A stretch of DNA of 46,582 bases from Longimicrobiales bacterium (GCA_028279425.1 JANQNV010000142.1:1-46582), one strand, 5' to 3'. Shown: positions 24,039 through 32,814, counted from the stretch's first letter. Made by a program: numbers and translations. Notes: generated by a model from the sequence alone, not told the origin.

Positions 24039-25193
24039 GTGGTGCGCGCCGTCGTCGTGTGGACGACGGCGCTGACCCTCGCGGCGGCGGGCTCCCTCGC
24101 TGCCCAGGATCCGCTACCACCGGCGCCCGTGACCGTGACGGTGACCGGGACGGTGTCGGCCGACCAGGCGGGCTCACGGATTCCCAACGCGATCGTCTCG
24201 ATCCCGGCCCGAGCCGCGGCGGTGCTCAGCGGCGACGATGGCGAGTTCACGCTGGAGTCGATTCCGCTCGGTACGCAGATCCTTCGGGTTCGACAGTTCG
24301 GCTACGAGGATCTGGTCGTCGTACTCGATGTCCGGGAGGGCATGGCGCCCCTCGACCTGCGCCTCCAGCCCAATCCACTCGAACTCGAGGCGCTATCGGT
24401 GGAAGTCGATGGCGCCGTCACCCTGACCGGTCGCGTGCTTCACGCGCGCGCGCGCGTTGGGATGGCCGGCGTCTACGTCTGGCTCCCGAGCGCCGACATG
24501 GGCGTGACGACCGACTCCACGGGAGCCTTCATGCTCCCGGCGGTGCCCACGGGTCCTCACCTGGTGTGGGTCGAGGAGGCGGGCTACGGGCGGCACACGC
24601 TTCCGATCGAGGCGGTCCCGCCCTGGGAGCCGATCGTGATCGAGCTTCACCCGGACGACGCGGTGCTCCGTGGCCTGCCCCTGGCCGAACGAGAGCTGCG
24701 GATTCGCCGCAACCGGTTCATCGGGGCCGTGGAGGCGTTCGACGCCGATCGCCTGCGCGCTCTCGGGGTGCGGAACGTGTGGAAGGTCGTCCAGTCGTTC
24801 TCCTTCGCAGACGTCGTCCCCTGTGACGGGAACGGCATCAGTGCCGTGACCGAGATGCCGATGCCCGTGTGGTGCATCGGGGTTCGAGGTCGGACGATTG
24901 CGCCGATCGTCTGCATCGACGGACGCCTCCGCCTCGGAGGCCTCGACGTCTTGCGTCGGTACCGTCCCCAGGAACTCGCCGGGCTGGAGGTGTTCGGAAC
25001 GGCGGGCGCCATGATCCGGGGCTACACCCACCGCTACATGGAGTCTCTCGCCCGCCGGGAGGATCGCCGCCTGCTCAACATCGAGCCCGAGGCGGGCGCC
25101 GAGACCGGGCGTGGGTGGGTGACGCGTGACTCGGAGTGGGGCCCGACGCGGGTGCCCAACATTCCGGTCAAGCGCGAAGGCGTGCCCTGCTGA
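24039..25193 (+). CDS. CarboxypepD-reg protein with a TonB plug-like domain but no barrel
   Basis: About 384 residues. A signal peptide (WTTALTLAAAGSLAAQ) is followed by two carboxypeptidase-regulatory-like beta-sandwiches, the first with GSRIPNAIVSIPARAAAVL and GDDGEFTLESIPLGTQ, the second with GVYVWLPSADMG and DSTGAFMLPAVPTGPH. Then comes a plug-like domain: GVRNVWKVVQSF, VRGRTIAPIVCIDGRLRLGG and RPQELAGLEVFGTAGAMI. No beta-barrel follows; the protein ends about 60 residues later. It cannot form a pore by itself and may be a periplasmic binding or adaptor protein. GTG 24039 has GAGGGG nine bases upstream and gives a clean signal peptide; GTG 24003 is the alternative. Two cysteine pairs are possible in the plug-like part. 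Confidence 0.75.
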   Translation: MVRAVVVWTTALTLAAAGSLAAQDPLPPAPVTVTVTGTVSADQAGSRIPNAIVSIPARAAAVLSGDDGEFTLESIPLGTQILRVRQFGYEDLVVVLDVREGMAPLDLRLQPNPLELEALSVEVDGAVTLTGRVLHARARVGMAGVYVWLPSADMGVTTDSTGAFMLPAVPTGPHLVWVEEAGYGRHTLPIEAVPPWEPIVIELHPDDAVLRGLPLAERELRIRRNRFIGAVEAFDADRLRALGVRNVWKVVQSFSFADVVPCDGNGISAVTEMPMPVWCIGVRGRTIAPIVCIDGRLRLGGLDVLRRYRPQELAGLEVFGTAGAMIRGYTHRYMESLARREDRRLLNIEPEAGAETGRGWVTRDSEWGPTRVPNIPVKREGVPC

Positions 25194-25300
25194 GATTCGC
25201 TGCGCTTGACCGCACGCCGACTCCCCCTGCACGTTGCCCGCCCTCTACGAACGGATTTCGGCGGAGATTCGGTCGGTCTCGCACACGTCTACAGAAGCAG

Positions 25301-25660
25301 ATGATGAAATTCGCACGAGCAGCGGTGGTGGTCGGGGCAGTCGGCGTCTGGGCGGGCTGTCTCGACGAGACCATCACAGGCACCCGACCCCTCACGATCG
25401 AGTTGAGCGTCGTGCCCAGCACGGCCGCCGTGGCCGACACCGTCACGGCCACGTGGGAGGCGACCGGGACCGGCCTCCTCGGAGTCGTGGTCGATTGGGG
25501 AGATGGCGTCCTCGATTCGCTCAACCTCGGTGGCCTTGCGGTCGAAGCGGGGCAGGATGTAGACCACGTCTATGCCATTGACGGGACCTATACGGTGACG
25601 GCGCGGGCGGAGGACCAGACGGGGGCCCGCACGGCTTCGGCGACGGTGCAGATCAATTGA
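25301..25660 (+). CDS. Small lipoprotein with one PKD-like domain
   Basis: 119 residues. ATG 25301 (a second ATG follows at 25304) has AGAAGCAG just upstream. The signal ends in a lipobox (GVWAGC). The mature chain is a single Ig/PKD-like beta-sandwich: DTVTATWEATG, VVVDWGDGVLDSL and DHVYAIDGTYTVTARAEDQ show the WGDG and H-Y--GTYTV pattern of PKD domains. Such domains usually mediate protein or glycan contacts at the surface. It lies 107 bases after the plug-only protein and is followed by a hairpin, so it probably ends that transcription unit. Confidence 0.8.
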   Translation: MMKFARAAVVVGAVGVWAGCLDETITGTRPLTIELSVVPSTAAVADTVTATWEATGTGLLGVVVDWGDGVLDSLNLGGLAVEAGQDVDHVYAIDGTYTVTARAEDQTGARTASATVQIN

Positions 25661-25686
25661 CCATAGAGTGGGCTGTGGTCTCGGTT

Positions 25687-25710
25687 CGACCACCCGCTTC
25701 TGGGTGGTCG
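25687..25710 (+). terminator. Hairpin after the PKD-like lipoprotein
   Basis: A perfect nine-base-pair stem (CGACCACCC / GGGTGGTCG) with a six-base loop, 27 bases after the lipoprotein stop codon. No T-run follows. Its position before the susC promoter supports a terminator role. Confidence 0.55.
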
Positions 25711-25735
25711 TCGGCGCCCCGTGTCAAGGGGTCGC

Positions 25736-25765
25736 TTGACCGTTCGTGGGGAGTGGGCGTATGGT
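25736..25765 (+). promoter_or_regulatory. Sigma-70-type promoter of the susC/susD unit
   Basis: TTGACC (25736-25741) and TATGGT (25760-25765) are separated by 18 bases, the best -35/-10 pair I see in the window. Transcription would start near 25772, giving a leader of about 150 bases before the susC ATG at 25925. A Shine-Dalgarno GGGAGG (25913-25918) sits six bases before that ATG. Confidence 0.6.
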
Positions 25766-25838
25766 GCCCGCCATCCGTGCAGAGGACGCGACGGGTTCCG
25801 TGCCGTGCGTAACGGTCTGGAGTCGGTTCGGCGTCCCT

Positions 25839-25863
25839 GGGAGTCGTCCGCCGAAGGACTCCC
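25839..25863 (+). promoter_or_regulatory. Hairpin in the susC leader
   Basis: GGGAGTC (25839-25845) pairs perfectly with GACTCCC (25857-25863) around an 11-base loop inside the predicted 5' leader. The loop contains GTCC and the right arm is preceded by GG, so an alternative fold (GTCC with GGAC) is possible. It is not a riboswitch class that I recognise. Confidence 0.4.
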
Positions 25864-25924
25864 GCGGCATGCGTGACGAGTCAGTCGTTGGCTCGCCCTT
25901 GGACACTTTCTAGGGAGGTTCGGT

Positions 25925-28900
25925 ATGCAGCTTGACGTTCGAGGCGAACGCCCCCGGAGGCGACAGCGCCTCTGGAGGTGGGGAGGACTGGGGGCGCTTA
26001 CGATAGCGTTCCTGGGGCTGACGGCGGGATCGACCGCCGCCCAGGACACTGGGCAGATTTCGGGTACGGTTACCGACGCCGCCGGCCAGCCCCTCACCGG
26101 GGTGCAGGTGTACATCCCCGGACTCCAACTCGGAGGCCTCACACGGGCCAACGGTCGGTTCCTGATCCTGAACGTGCCGGCCGGCACGCAGACGGTTCGG
26201 GCCGAGCGCATCGGCCTGAGCGCCGGTGAACAGGAAATCGACGTGACGGCTGGTGGTACGGCCGTCGCCAACTTCGTGCTCGAGTCGCAGGCTCTCGGTC
26301 TCGACGAGATCGTCGTCACCGGGACCGCCGGTGCCGCGCGTCGCCGCGAAATCGGGAACTCGATCACCCAGATCAACGTGGAAGACGTGCCCGATCGGCC
26401 CGTCGCCGTGTCGGACATGCTCCAGGGTGCGGCGCCCGGCGTCGAGTTGACCGGTGGTGGTGGTCAGTTGGGTCAGGGCCGGCAGATCCGCCTGCGCGGA
26501 AACTCGTCGGTCTCGATGACCAACCAGCCGATCGTCTTCATCGACGGCGTCCGGATGATGGACGGTGCCTTCCCCCGCGTTCGCTCGGCGGCGATTTCGC
26601 CGCAGGGTCGCGGAGCGCAGATCACCGCCAGCCCGCTCGACAACATCAATCCCAACGACATCGAGCGGATCGAGATCATCAAGGGGTCGGCGGCGACGAC
26701 GCTGTACGGCACCGAGGCGTCGGCGGGTGTGATTCAGGTCTTCACCAAGCGTGGCTCGCGTGGAGCCCCGGTGTGGACCGTGGAGACCCAGCAGGGCACG
26801 GGTTGGGCCAAGCGCTACGGCGCCAACGGCGTCAACTACATGAACATGGAGCACTTCCTTCGGGGCGGCTGGTTCTCCGGCGGCTACGATGGCGGTGAGT
26901 TCGGTCGCGCGTGTGTGACCGACGGCCAGGCCGACAACCCGTCGTCGCCCGCCTTCGACGAGACGACCCAGAACAGCCGCTGGCAGGGCGTCAACTCGAG
27001 CGCAGACGGCAACTGCCGCTACCCGGGTGCGCAGTGGTACCAGAACTACAACGTGTCGGTGCGCGGCGGCAGCCAGGGGCTGCAGTACTTCCTCTCGGGT
27101 GCCTATCAGGACGACACGGGCATGCTCCCGCTCGACGAGCAGCAGAAGTACAACCTGCAGGCCAACTTCACGATGTCGCCGATCGACGATCTGCAGATTC
27201 AGTGGACCACCGCGCTGAACAGCCAGAACATCGTCAGCACGCCGTCGGGGAATAACCTGTCGGGTCTCGAGCTGCAGGTCATGCGTCAGGAGCGGAACTA
27301 CTTCTCCGGTGACGGAGACCCGCGTGAGATCGCGCAGGCACTCGACTACGACTTCAATCTCGCGATTGAAGGTGTGACGACGGGCATGACGCTCAACTAC
27401 AGCCCGATCTCGGCTCTCACGAACCGCCTGACGGTCGGGTACGACTACCGGCAGCAGGAAGCTCGCAACCTGATGCCGATCGGGTTCTGGGAGTTCCCGG
27501 ACGGGTCGCTGACGACCGACGTCTTCCAGAAGCGTCTCCTGACCTTCGACTACGTCGGTACGTACCAGTTCGACGTCAGCGACGGGCTGCGCTCCAGCTT
27601 CTCGTGGGGTGGTCAGGCGATCGGAAACGATCTCCGTCAGGTGACCGCCGGAGGAAACAACTTCCCCGGCGCCGTCGAGCCGACCGTCAGCTCCGCGGCC
27701 ATCCGCGTGTCGGAAGAGACGCGCCAGAAGGTGTGGAACGCCGGCTTCTTCGTTCAGAACGTGCTCGACATCAGCGACAAGTACTTCCTTACCACCGGGG
27801 TGCGGGTCGACGGGAACAGCGCGTTCGGTTCGGGCTTCGGGTTGCAGGTCTACCCGAAGGTCAGCGGTGTATGGATCGTCAGTGACGAGAGCTTCTGGCC
27901 GGAGTCGTTCGGCTCGGTCAAGCTCCGTTCGGCGTTCGGTACGTCGGGCCGGGCCCCGGGCACCTTCGACGCCGTCCGGACCTGGAATCCAGTTGGATTC
28001 ATCGGCAATCCGGCCTTCCTCCCGCAGAACCGCGGGAACTCCGACCTCGGTCCCGAGGTCACCCAGGAGCTCGAGGTCGGCTTCGACGCGACGTGGTTCA
28101 ACGATCGTCTGTCGGCCAACTTCACGTACTTCCGTCAGAAGACGACCGACGCGCTCATGAACGTGTCGGCCATTCCCTCGCTCGGCTTCTCCGCGAGCCA
28201 GCAGGAGAATGTGGGTGAGCTCGCCAACAACGGTCTGGAGCTGCAGCTCGACGCTGCCGTCATCCAGGGCGCCGAGTGGGGGCTCGACCTGGGCTTCGGC
28301 ATCTCGACGACGCACACCGAGGTGCTCGACCTGGGCGGCACGCAGCCGTTCAACGCGCTCAGTGGTCGGATCGCCGAGGGGTATCCGGTTCCGGCGGCGT
28401 GGGACAACCGCCGCGTGGCCAACCCCAATGAGATCGGTGACTTCGAGTACATCGACGAGTTCGATGCGAACGGGGAGCCGGGCGCGGACGGCGTCCCGGA
28501 CGAGCAGTTCATCGGGCCCAAATTCCCGACGCACTTCCTGACGCCGAGCCTGGCGCTGCGGGTGCCGGGCAACATCACCTTCAATGCGCGTGGTGAGTAC
28601 CGCGGCGGACACTTCGTCGAGGTCAACCCGATTCCGATCGGTCGCTCCGTGCGGTCGCCGCTGTGCTTCCCGTACTACGTCGACCCGGCCAACTCGATCG
28701 AGCTCCGCGATGGTATCCCTGCCATCTGGCAGGAGCGGTGCACCCCGGGTAACGCCGACGACTATTGGTTCGACGGCGACTACTTCAAGCTGCGCAGCGT
28801 GAGTGCGACGGTGCCGGTGGACTTCGCGTTCCCGGAGAGGATTTCGAACGCCACGCTGACGATGACGCTCCTCAACTCGTACGAGTGGTTCCGCGAGATC

Positions 28901-29026
28901 CCCTGGTACGACGTCGAAATCTCGCCTGACACCGGTTCGGGTCCGGCCGGGGAAGGGTTTGCGAACGCTTCGGAGCGGACTCCCGCGCCGGCGACGTTCC
29001 GCATCGCCCTCCGCGTGACGTTCTGA
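25925..29026 (+). CDS. SusC/RagA-family TonB-linked outer-membrane protein
   Basis: 1033 residues. A signal peptide (LTIAFLGLTAGSTAAQ) is followed by a CarboxypepD-reg domain (about 40-120: GQISGTVTDAAGQPLTGVQV, GGLTRANGRFLILNVPAGTQ). The plug follows with DEIVVTGTAG, SDMLQGAAPGVELTGG, IRLRGNSSVSMTNQPIVFID, IERIEIIKGSAATTLYGTEA and AGVIQVFTKRG. The barrel runs to the terminal phenylalanine (RVTF). SusC proteins form the pore that imports ligands captured by the partner SusD lipoprotein; in this phylum the cargo may be glycans or peptides and is not shown here. It has its own promoter, a good Shine-Dalgarno, and susD 13 bases downstream. Confidence 0.95.
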   Translation: MQLDVRGERPRRRQRLWRWGGLGALTIAFLGLTAGSTAAQDTGQISGTVTDAAGQPLTGVQVYIPGLQLGGLTRANGRFLILNVPAGTQTVRAERIGLSAGEQEIDVTAGGTAVANFVLESQALGLDEIVVTGTAGAARRREIGNSITQINVEDVPDRPVAVSDMLQGAAPGVELTGGGGQLGQGRQIRLRGNSSVSMTNQPIVFIDGVRMMDGAFPRVRSAAISPQGRGAQITASPLDNINPNDIERIEIIKGSAATTLYGTEASAGVIQVFTKRGSRGAPVWTVETQQGTGWAKRYGANGVNYMNMEHFLRGGWFSGGYDGGEFGRACVTDGQADNPSSPAFDETTQNSRWQGVNSSADGNCRYPGAQWYQNYNVSVRGGSQGLQYFLSGAYQDDTGMLPLDEQQKYNLQANFTMSPIDDLQIQWTTALNSQNIVSTPSGNNLSGLELQVMRQERNYFSGDGDPREIAQALDYDFNLAIEGVTTGMTLNYSPISALTNRLTVGYDYRQQEARNLMPIGFWEFPDGSLTTDVFQKRLLTFDYVGTYQFDVSDGLRSSFSWGGQAIGNDLRQVTAGGNNFPGAVEPTVSSAAIRVSEETRQKVWNAGFFVQNVLDISDKYFLTTGVRVDGNSAFGSGFGLQVYPKVSGVWIVSDESFWPESFGSVKLRSAFGTSGRAPGTFDAVRTWNPVGFIGNPAFLPQNRGNSDLGPEVTQELEVGFDATWFNDRLSANFTYFRQKTTDALMNVSAIPSLGFSASQQENVGELANNGLELQLDAAVIQGAEWGLDLGFGISTTHTEVLDLGGTQPFNALSGRIAEGYPVPAAWDNRRVANPNEIGDFEYIDEFDANGEPGADGVPDEQFIGPKFPTHFLTPSLALRVPGNITFNARGEYRGGHFVEVNPIPIGRSVRSPLCFPYYVDPANSIELRDGIPAIWQERCTPGNADDYWFDGDYFKLRSVSATVPVDFAFPERISNATLTMTLLNSYEWFREIPWYDVEISPDTGSGPAGEGFANASERTPAPATFRIALRVTF

Positions 29027-29039
29027 GGAGACGCCGACC

Positions 29040-30407
29040 ATGAACTACACCAAGATGAAGAAGACTCTGGGTGCGGCCGGCGGAGCGATGCTGCTGACGA
29101 TGTTCACGGCAGCGTGTGACGTCACCAACCCCGGTCCGATCCAGGACGAGTTCCTCGGCGACGAGGCGGCTCAGATCGGATTGATCAACGGTGCGATCCG
29201 CTCGATCGTGAATGGCTACACGGACCGCGCCTTCGACATGGCACTGATCTCCCGCCAGGTGTATCCTGGCGGGCAGATCGGCGCGTGGGGCAATCCGGTG
29301 CACATCCACGCCGGAAATGTGGAGGACCTCTACGGGGCGAACTTCACGGCCATGCATCAGGCTCGGTTCGTCGCCGAAACCGCGATCCAGCGGTTCACGG
29401 CGGCCGAGGCCAGCGACGAGCGCATGTACGGGGCGCACCTCTGGGCCGGGTGGGCGTACCGGATCCTGGGGGAGTGGTGGTGCGACACGGTGCTCCCCAC
29501 CACGGACCCGTCGAACACCGACCCGCCGGAGTACATCCCCGGCACCACGGATCCGTATTTCCAGCGGGCCGTGGAGGCGTTCACGGCGGCGCTCACGTAC
29601 GCCGCGACTCAGGACGAGATGAATGCGGCGTACGCCGGGCGGGCCCAGGCCAACCTCTGGTTGGGCAACTGGCAGGCTGCGTTCGACGATGCTGGACGGG
29701 TGACCGACGGCTTCGTGCAGGCGCTCGACCAGGACGAGTCCGAGTCGGCGTTGTTCAACTACCTGTGGGAAGCCAACAGCGGCACGTTCCGCTCGTACAC
29801 CACGAAGTTCACCTTCTATGAGGACTACTACCTGCAGACGGGTGACTCTCGCGTGCGCTGGGGTACCGACCCCGCGTACGACTTCGCGGTGGGCAGCCTC
29901 TCGGGATTCGGGCAGGTTCCGTACAAGCCCATGCTCAAGTACACGTCGCGCAACGACGACGTGAACATCGCGAGCGCCGATGAGATGAAGCTGATCCAGG
30001 CCGAGGCCGTGCTCCGCGGTGCGTCTTCGGGGACGGTTTCCGAGGCGATGGACCTGATCAACGGTGTGCGGACGGCCGTCATGGCCGACGTCACGAACGC
30101 CGATGGGTTCGTCGAGGCCGGTTCTACGCCGCTCGACGCGTGGACCGCCACCACCTCCGACGAGGCGTGGACGTACCTGAAGCGGGAGCGTCGCATCGAG
30201 ATGTGGCTCGAAGGCCGAGCCGCTCCCGACGAGCGTCGCTGGGCCGCGACCAGCGCCCCGGGCGCGATCGATCTCCCGGACTGGGAGAACCCGAGCCACC
30301 CGGGCTATACCCCGCTCTTCACGCAGTTCACGCGGGGTCCGTTCTGCTTCGACATTCCGGAGTCCGAGCGGGATCGCAACCCGAACGTGCCGGCGATCGG
30401 CGGGTGA
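29040..30407 (+). CDS. SusD/RagB-like outer-membrane lipoprotein
   Basis: 455 residues. The signal (GGAMLLTMFTAAC) ends in a lipobox with C26. The chain is helical with TPR-like segments, as in SusD: RSIVNGYTDRAFDMALISRQ, HLWAGWAYRILGEWW, YFQRAVEAFTAALTYAATQD and YAGRAQANLWLGNWQAAFDD. The C-terminal part has the family's DEMKLIQAEAVLRG, DLINGVRTAV and YLKRERRIEMWLEGR. It forms the lid of the SusC pore and binds the ligand at the cell surface. A GAGGAG Shine-Dalgarno lies about nine bases upstream of the ATG. A strong terminator follows, so susC and susD form a two-gene unit without an adjacent glycosidase. Confidence 0.93.
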   Translation: MNYTKMKKTLGAAGGAMLLTMFTAACDVTNPGPIQDEFLGDEAAQIGLINGAIRSIVNGYTDRAFDMALISRQVYPGGQIGAWGNPVHIHAGNVEDLYGANFTAMHQARFVAETAIQRFTAAEASDERMYGAHLWAGWAYRILGEWWCDTVLPTTDPSNTDPPEYIPGTTDPYFQRAVEAFTAALTYAATQDEMNAAYAGRAQANLWLGNWQAAFDDAGRVTDGFVQALDQDESESALFNYLWEANSGTFRSYTTKFTFYEDYYLQTGDSRVRWGTDPAYDFAVGSLSGFGQVPYKPMLKYTSRNDDVNIASADEMKLIQAEAVLRGASSGTVSEAMDLINGVRTAVMADVTNADGFVEAGSTPLDAWTATTSDEAWTYLKRERRIEMWLEGRAAPDERRWAATSAPGAIDLPDWENPSHPGYTPLFTQFTRGPFCFDIPESERDRNPNVPAIGG

Positions 30408-30442
30408 TGGGGTGAGGGCGTAGTTCCGCCCCTTACGAACAA

Positions 30443-30479
30443 AAGGCGGGGTGGGGGAGTCGATCCCCCACCCCGCCTT
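30443..30479. terminator. Strong bidirectional intrinsic terminator after susD
   Basis: A perfect 16-base-pair stem (30443-30458 with 30464-30479) and a five-base loop GTCGA. GCTTTT follows on the plus strand and TTGTTC on the minus strand. It ends the susC/susD transcript and can also stop the convergent lipoprotein transcript. Confidence 0.92.
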
Positions 30480-30540
30480 GCTTTTCCCGGTGGCCCCGCC
30501 TCGAATCAGGAGCTGGGTCCGACCATGATCCCACGTGCCG

Positions 30541-31083
30541 TCAGCGACCGATCCCCAAGCCGAGGGGGAGGCGGATCTGCAGCACCGGGTCCGGGTTGTC
30601 GCGCGGGTTGTCGACCCCGCCGGCGTCGATGATGCGGAGCAGCAGCAGCGTCGCGCCGGTGACGATCCCGCCGACCACGATGCCCGACATGACCGGGTCG
30701 AACTCGCGTCGCTCGATCCCGAGGATCTGGTCGTTGGGCACCCGGATCAACTGTCCGACATCGCTGAACGCACCGGGCTGAAACTCCGACGCGGGCAAGG
30801 GCACCCGGATCATGAGGGAGCCCTGCTCCGCTCGCTCGAGCTTCCCGTCGATGCGCGGGGCCGCCGCATTGGTGAGGTCGACCACTTCGGCGAAGTCGAC
30901 AGCGCCGTCTCGGGTCACCACGAGACGAACATCTTCGCCGACCGGGGGGGAGGGCTCGACCTGGGCCGGGAGGTACGTGTAGCACCCCGACGTAGACGCG
31001 GCGACGACCGCAAGTGCGGCGATCGCGCCGTGTCGAACACTGCGGCGGCCCGGGGCCGCGGAACGAACGCACGTGGGTTTCAA
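30541..31083 (-). CDS. Lipoprotein with a C-terminal membrane segment, unknown function
   Basis: 180 residues from a TTG start (31081-31083). I chose it because a perfect AAGGAGGT lies seven bases upstream; the open frame above it reads through without similarity. The signal (HGAIAALAVVAASTSGC) ends in a lipobox at C34. The middle is beta-rich (DVRLVVTRDGAVDFAEVVDL, GSLMIRVPLP, VGQLIRVPNDQILGIERREF). A hydrophobic segment near residues 140-160 (VMSGIVVGGIVTGATLLLLR) could be a membrane helix or a glycine-rich amyloid-like stretch. I do not recognise the family. It is divergent from the exported methyltransferase; the 183-base region between holds nothing I can identify. Confidence 0.75.
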   Translation of the reverse strand: MKPTCVRSAAPGRRSVRHGAIAALAVVAASTSGCYTYLPAQVEPSPPVGEDVRLVVTRDGAVDFAEVVDLTNAAAPRIDGKLERAEQGSLMIRVPLPASEFQPGAFSDVGQLIRVPNDQILGIERREFDPVMSGIVVGGIVTGATLLLLRIIDAGGVDNPRDNPDPVLQIRLPLGLGIGR

Positions 31084-31266
31084 AGGAACTACCTCCTTCG
31101 CGGGATGTCGGTCGTGGCGGGGAGCACGAACGGTAGACGGCGCGCGGGTTGAGGGGCAAGTCCAGGCCACGCGCGGCCGATTGGCGTGTACTCGCCCCAC
31201 TTCTTCAACACCCTTCCGGGCCATCGCGCAGCGGTGGACGGACGATTCCCCCTGGTACTGAAACGA

Positions 31267-32016
31267 ATGACTGCGCGTATACGGACGACTTCCCTCACCT
31301 TTCTCCTCGTCGCGACGGCGTGCGCGGGCGGATCGACCCGCACGGCCTCCACTGAATCCTCTCCGACCGTTTCGCGGGAGTACACCAGCGCTCCTGCCAC
31401 GGTCGATGGGATCGGCAAGGTGTACATGGGGCGTGAGATCTCGCAGGTGATGGGACACCTGGGCGCTGAGTGGCTCGAACGGGACACCCGGGTTCAGGAG
31501 GAGCGCACGGACCTCCTCATGGACTTCCTGCTTGGGCTCGACGCGACCGTCGTGGCCGACATCGGTGTCGGGACCGGCTATTTTGCGCTCCCGTGGGCTC
31601 GGCGATTGAGCCGGGGGCGGGTGCTGGGGGTAGACATCCAGCCTGAGATGCTCGCGATCCTCACCGAGCGGGCGGCCGAAGAAGGTCTCGAAAACGTCGA
31701 GCCGATCCAGGGCGCGATCGACGACCCGAAGCTACCCGTGGCCGCGGTCGACGTGGTCTTGATCGTCGACGCCTACCACGAGTTCTCGCACCCGCGCGAG
31801 ATGATGGAGGGCATCGTGAGGGGGCTGCGCCCGGGGGGACGGCTCGTCCTCGTCGAGTACCGCAGCGAAGATCCCTTCGTGTTCATCAAGGACCTCCACA
31901 AGATGACCGAGGCGCAGGCGATCCTCGAAGTCGAGGCGGCCGGGCTGGACTGGGTCTCCACGGAGGACTTCCTGCCGCAGCAGCACGTCCTGGTCTTCGA
32001 GAAGCCCGCGACGTGA
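31267..32016 (+). CDS. SAM-dependent methyltransferase with a lipoprotein signal
   Basis: 249 residues. The N-terminus from ATG 31267 is a short basic stretch, a hydrophobic core and a lipobox (LVATAC, C19), followed by a Ser/Thr-rich linker. A class I Rossmann methyltransferase follows: motif I VADIGVGTGYFALPWARRL (about 96-114), acidic residue in VLGVDIQPEML, then VEPIQGAIDDPKLP, VDVVLIVDAYHEFSHP and LRPGGRLVLVEYRSED. The SAM-binding core is complete, so activity is expected, but SAM is a cytoplasmic cofactor and an outward location is puzzling. An open frame 27 codons longer exists; the chosen start has only a weak ribosome site. It converges on the VOC gene. Confidence 0.85.
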   Translation: MTARIRTTSLTFLLVATACAGGSTRTASTESSPTVSREYTSAPATVDGIGKVYMGREISQVMGHLGAEWLERDTRVQEERTDLLMDFLLGLDATVVADIGVGTGYFALPWARRLSRGRVLGVDIQPEMLAILTERAAEEGLENVEPIQGAIDDPKLPVAAVDVVLIVDAYHEFSHPREMMEGIVRGLRPGGRLVLVEYRSEDPFVFIKDLHKMTEAQAILEVEAAGLDWVSTEDFLPQQHVLVFEKPAT

Positions 32017-32041
32017 ACCGGCCCTGGAAGGGTCGCCCGCC

Positions 32042-32740
32042 TCACTCCTCCGTGAACCGGTAGCTGGCGTGCGTTTCGTAGTCGAGGCCGTGCCGCTCCT
32101 TGGCCTCGGCGAGCCACTCGAAGTCGTCGGGGCTGTGCGGGCTCGCGACCCCGCCCCCGTACGGCTCGAACGAATGCAGGAGGGTCTCTTCCAGGCACTC
32201 CCCCAGGGTCATCCCCTTGCGAGCCGCGAGCTCCGCGAGGACGGCGGCGAGGCGTGACTCGAGTCGTGCGGTGACGGCGACGCGCCGGATCGGCACCGGA
32301 GGTCCTTTGGCCGCTCGCGGTTCCTCGTAGTCGATGCCTCGCGAGACCCGGAACACGTGGCCGTCGGGGTGCCGAACGAGCATCTCCCGGACCCCCCAGG
32401 GCATGTCTTCGGGGGGCGCCAACACTTGTACGGAGGCGTCGACGCAGGCGGCGTGAACACGGTCGACGTCGTTCACCCAGAGAGACATCCATACGCCGCG
32501 GTTGCCGGCGGCGGACTCGGGGTCGGGAGACGACGTGGCCATCTCGTCGTCGTCGACCGGGCTACGACCGCCTTGCGCGCCCTCACACAAGAAGATCTCG
32601 CAACTGCCCGAACCCACCGCCCCGAAGCCGGGTGGGTCGCCCCAGTCCCACAGCTTGTCCCAGCCGAAAGCCTCGAACCACTCGAAGCTCTTCTGCAGGC
32701 TGCTCACGTTGAGAATCTGAGTGATGCCTCGTGCGTTCAT
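32042..32740 (-). CDS. VOC (glyoxalase-like) domain protein with a helical C-terminal extension
   Basis: 232 residues. The start ATG 32738-32740 has GGGAGA just upstream. Residues 1-135 are one VOC unit: ITQILNVSSLQKSFEWFEAF, GSGSCEIFLCEGAQGG, WMSLWVNDVDRVHAACV, PPEDMPWGVREMLVRHPDGH and VFRVSR. Likely metal or substrate residues include E48 and H128. This family includes bleomycin-resistance-like and dioxygenase-like proteins. Residues 150-232 are extra: PIRRVAVTARLESRLAAVLA and RKGMTLGECLEETLLHSFEP look like a ribbon-helix-helix segment, ending in a Tyr/Glu-rich tail (DYETHASYRFTEE). It is divergent from the Asp-box propeller gene with 74 bases between. Confidence 0.82.
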   Translation of the reverse strand: MNARGITQILNVSSLQKSFEWFEAFGWDKLWDWGDPPGFGAVGSGSCEIFLCEGAQGGRSPVDDDEMATSSPDPESAAGNRGVWMSLWVNDVDRVHAACVDASVQVLAPPEDMPWGVREMLVRHPDGHVFRVSRGIDYEEPRAAKGPPVPIRRVAVTARLESRLAAVLAELAARKGMTLGECLEETLLHSFEPYGGGVASPHSPDDFEWLAEAKERHGLDYETHASYRFTEE

Positions 32741-32814
32741 CCGCTCTCCCTTGCCGCCACGCGGCGCGCGTCGTCTCTTGCCGACGACCTGCCCCAACCC
32801 GCGTGAGGAATTTG

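Noticed and set aside
25910-29041. A 1043-codon open frame on the minus strand, fully antisense to susC
   Set aside because: It mirrors the codon pattern of the plus-strand gene. The product is a low-information Arg/Val/Glu-rich chain with no domain, while the plus strand encodes an unmistakable SusC protein.
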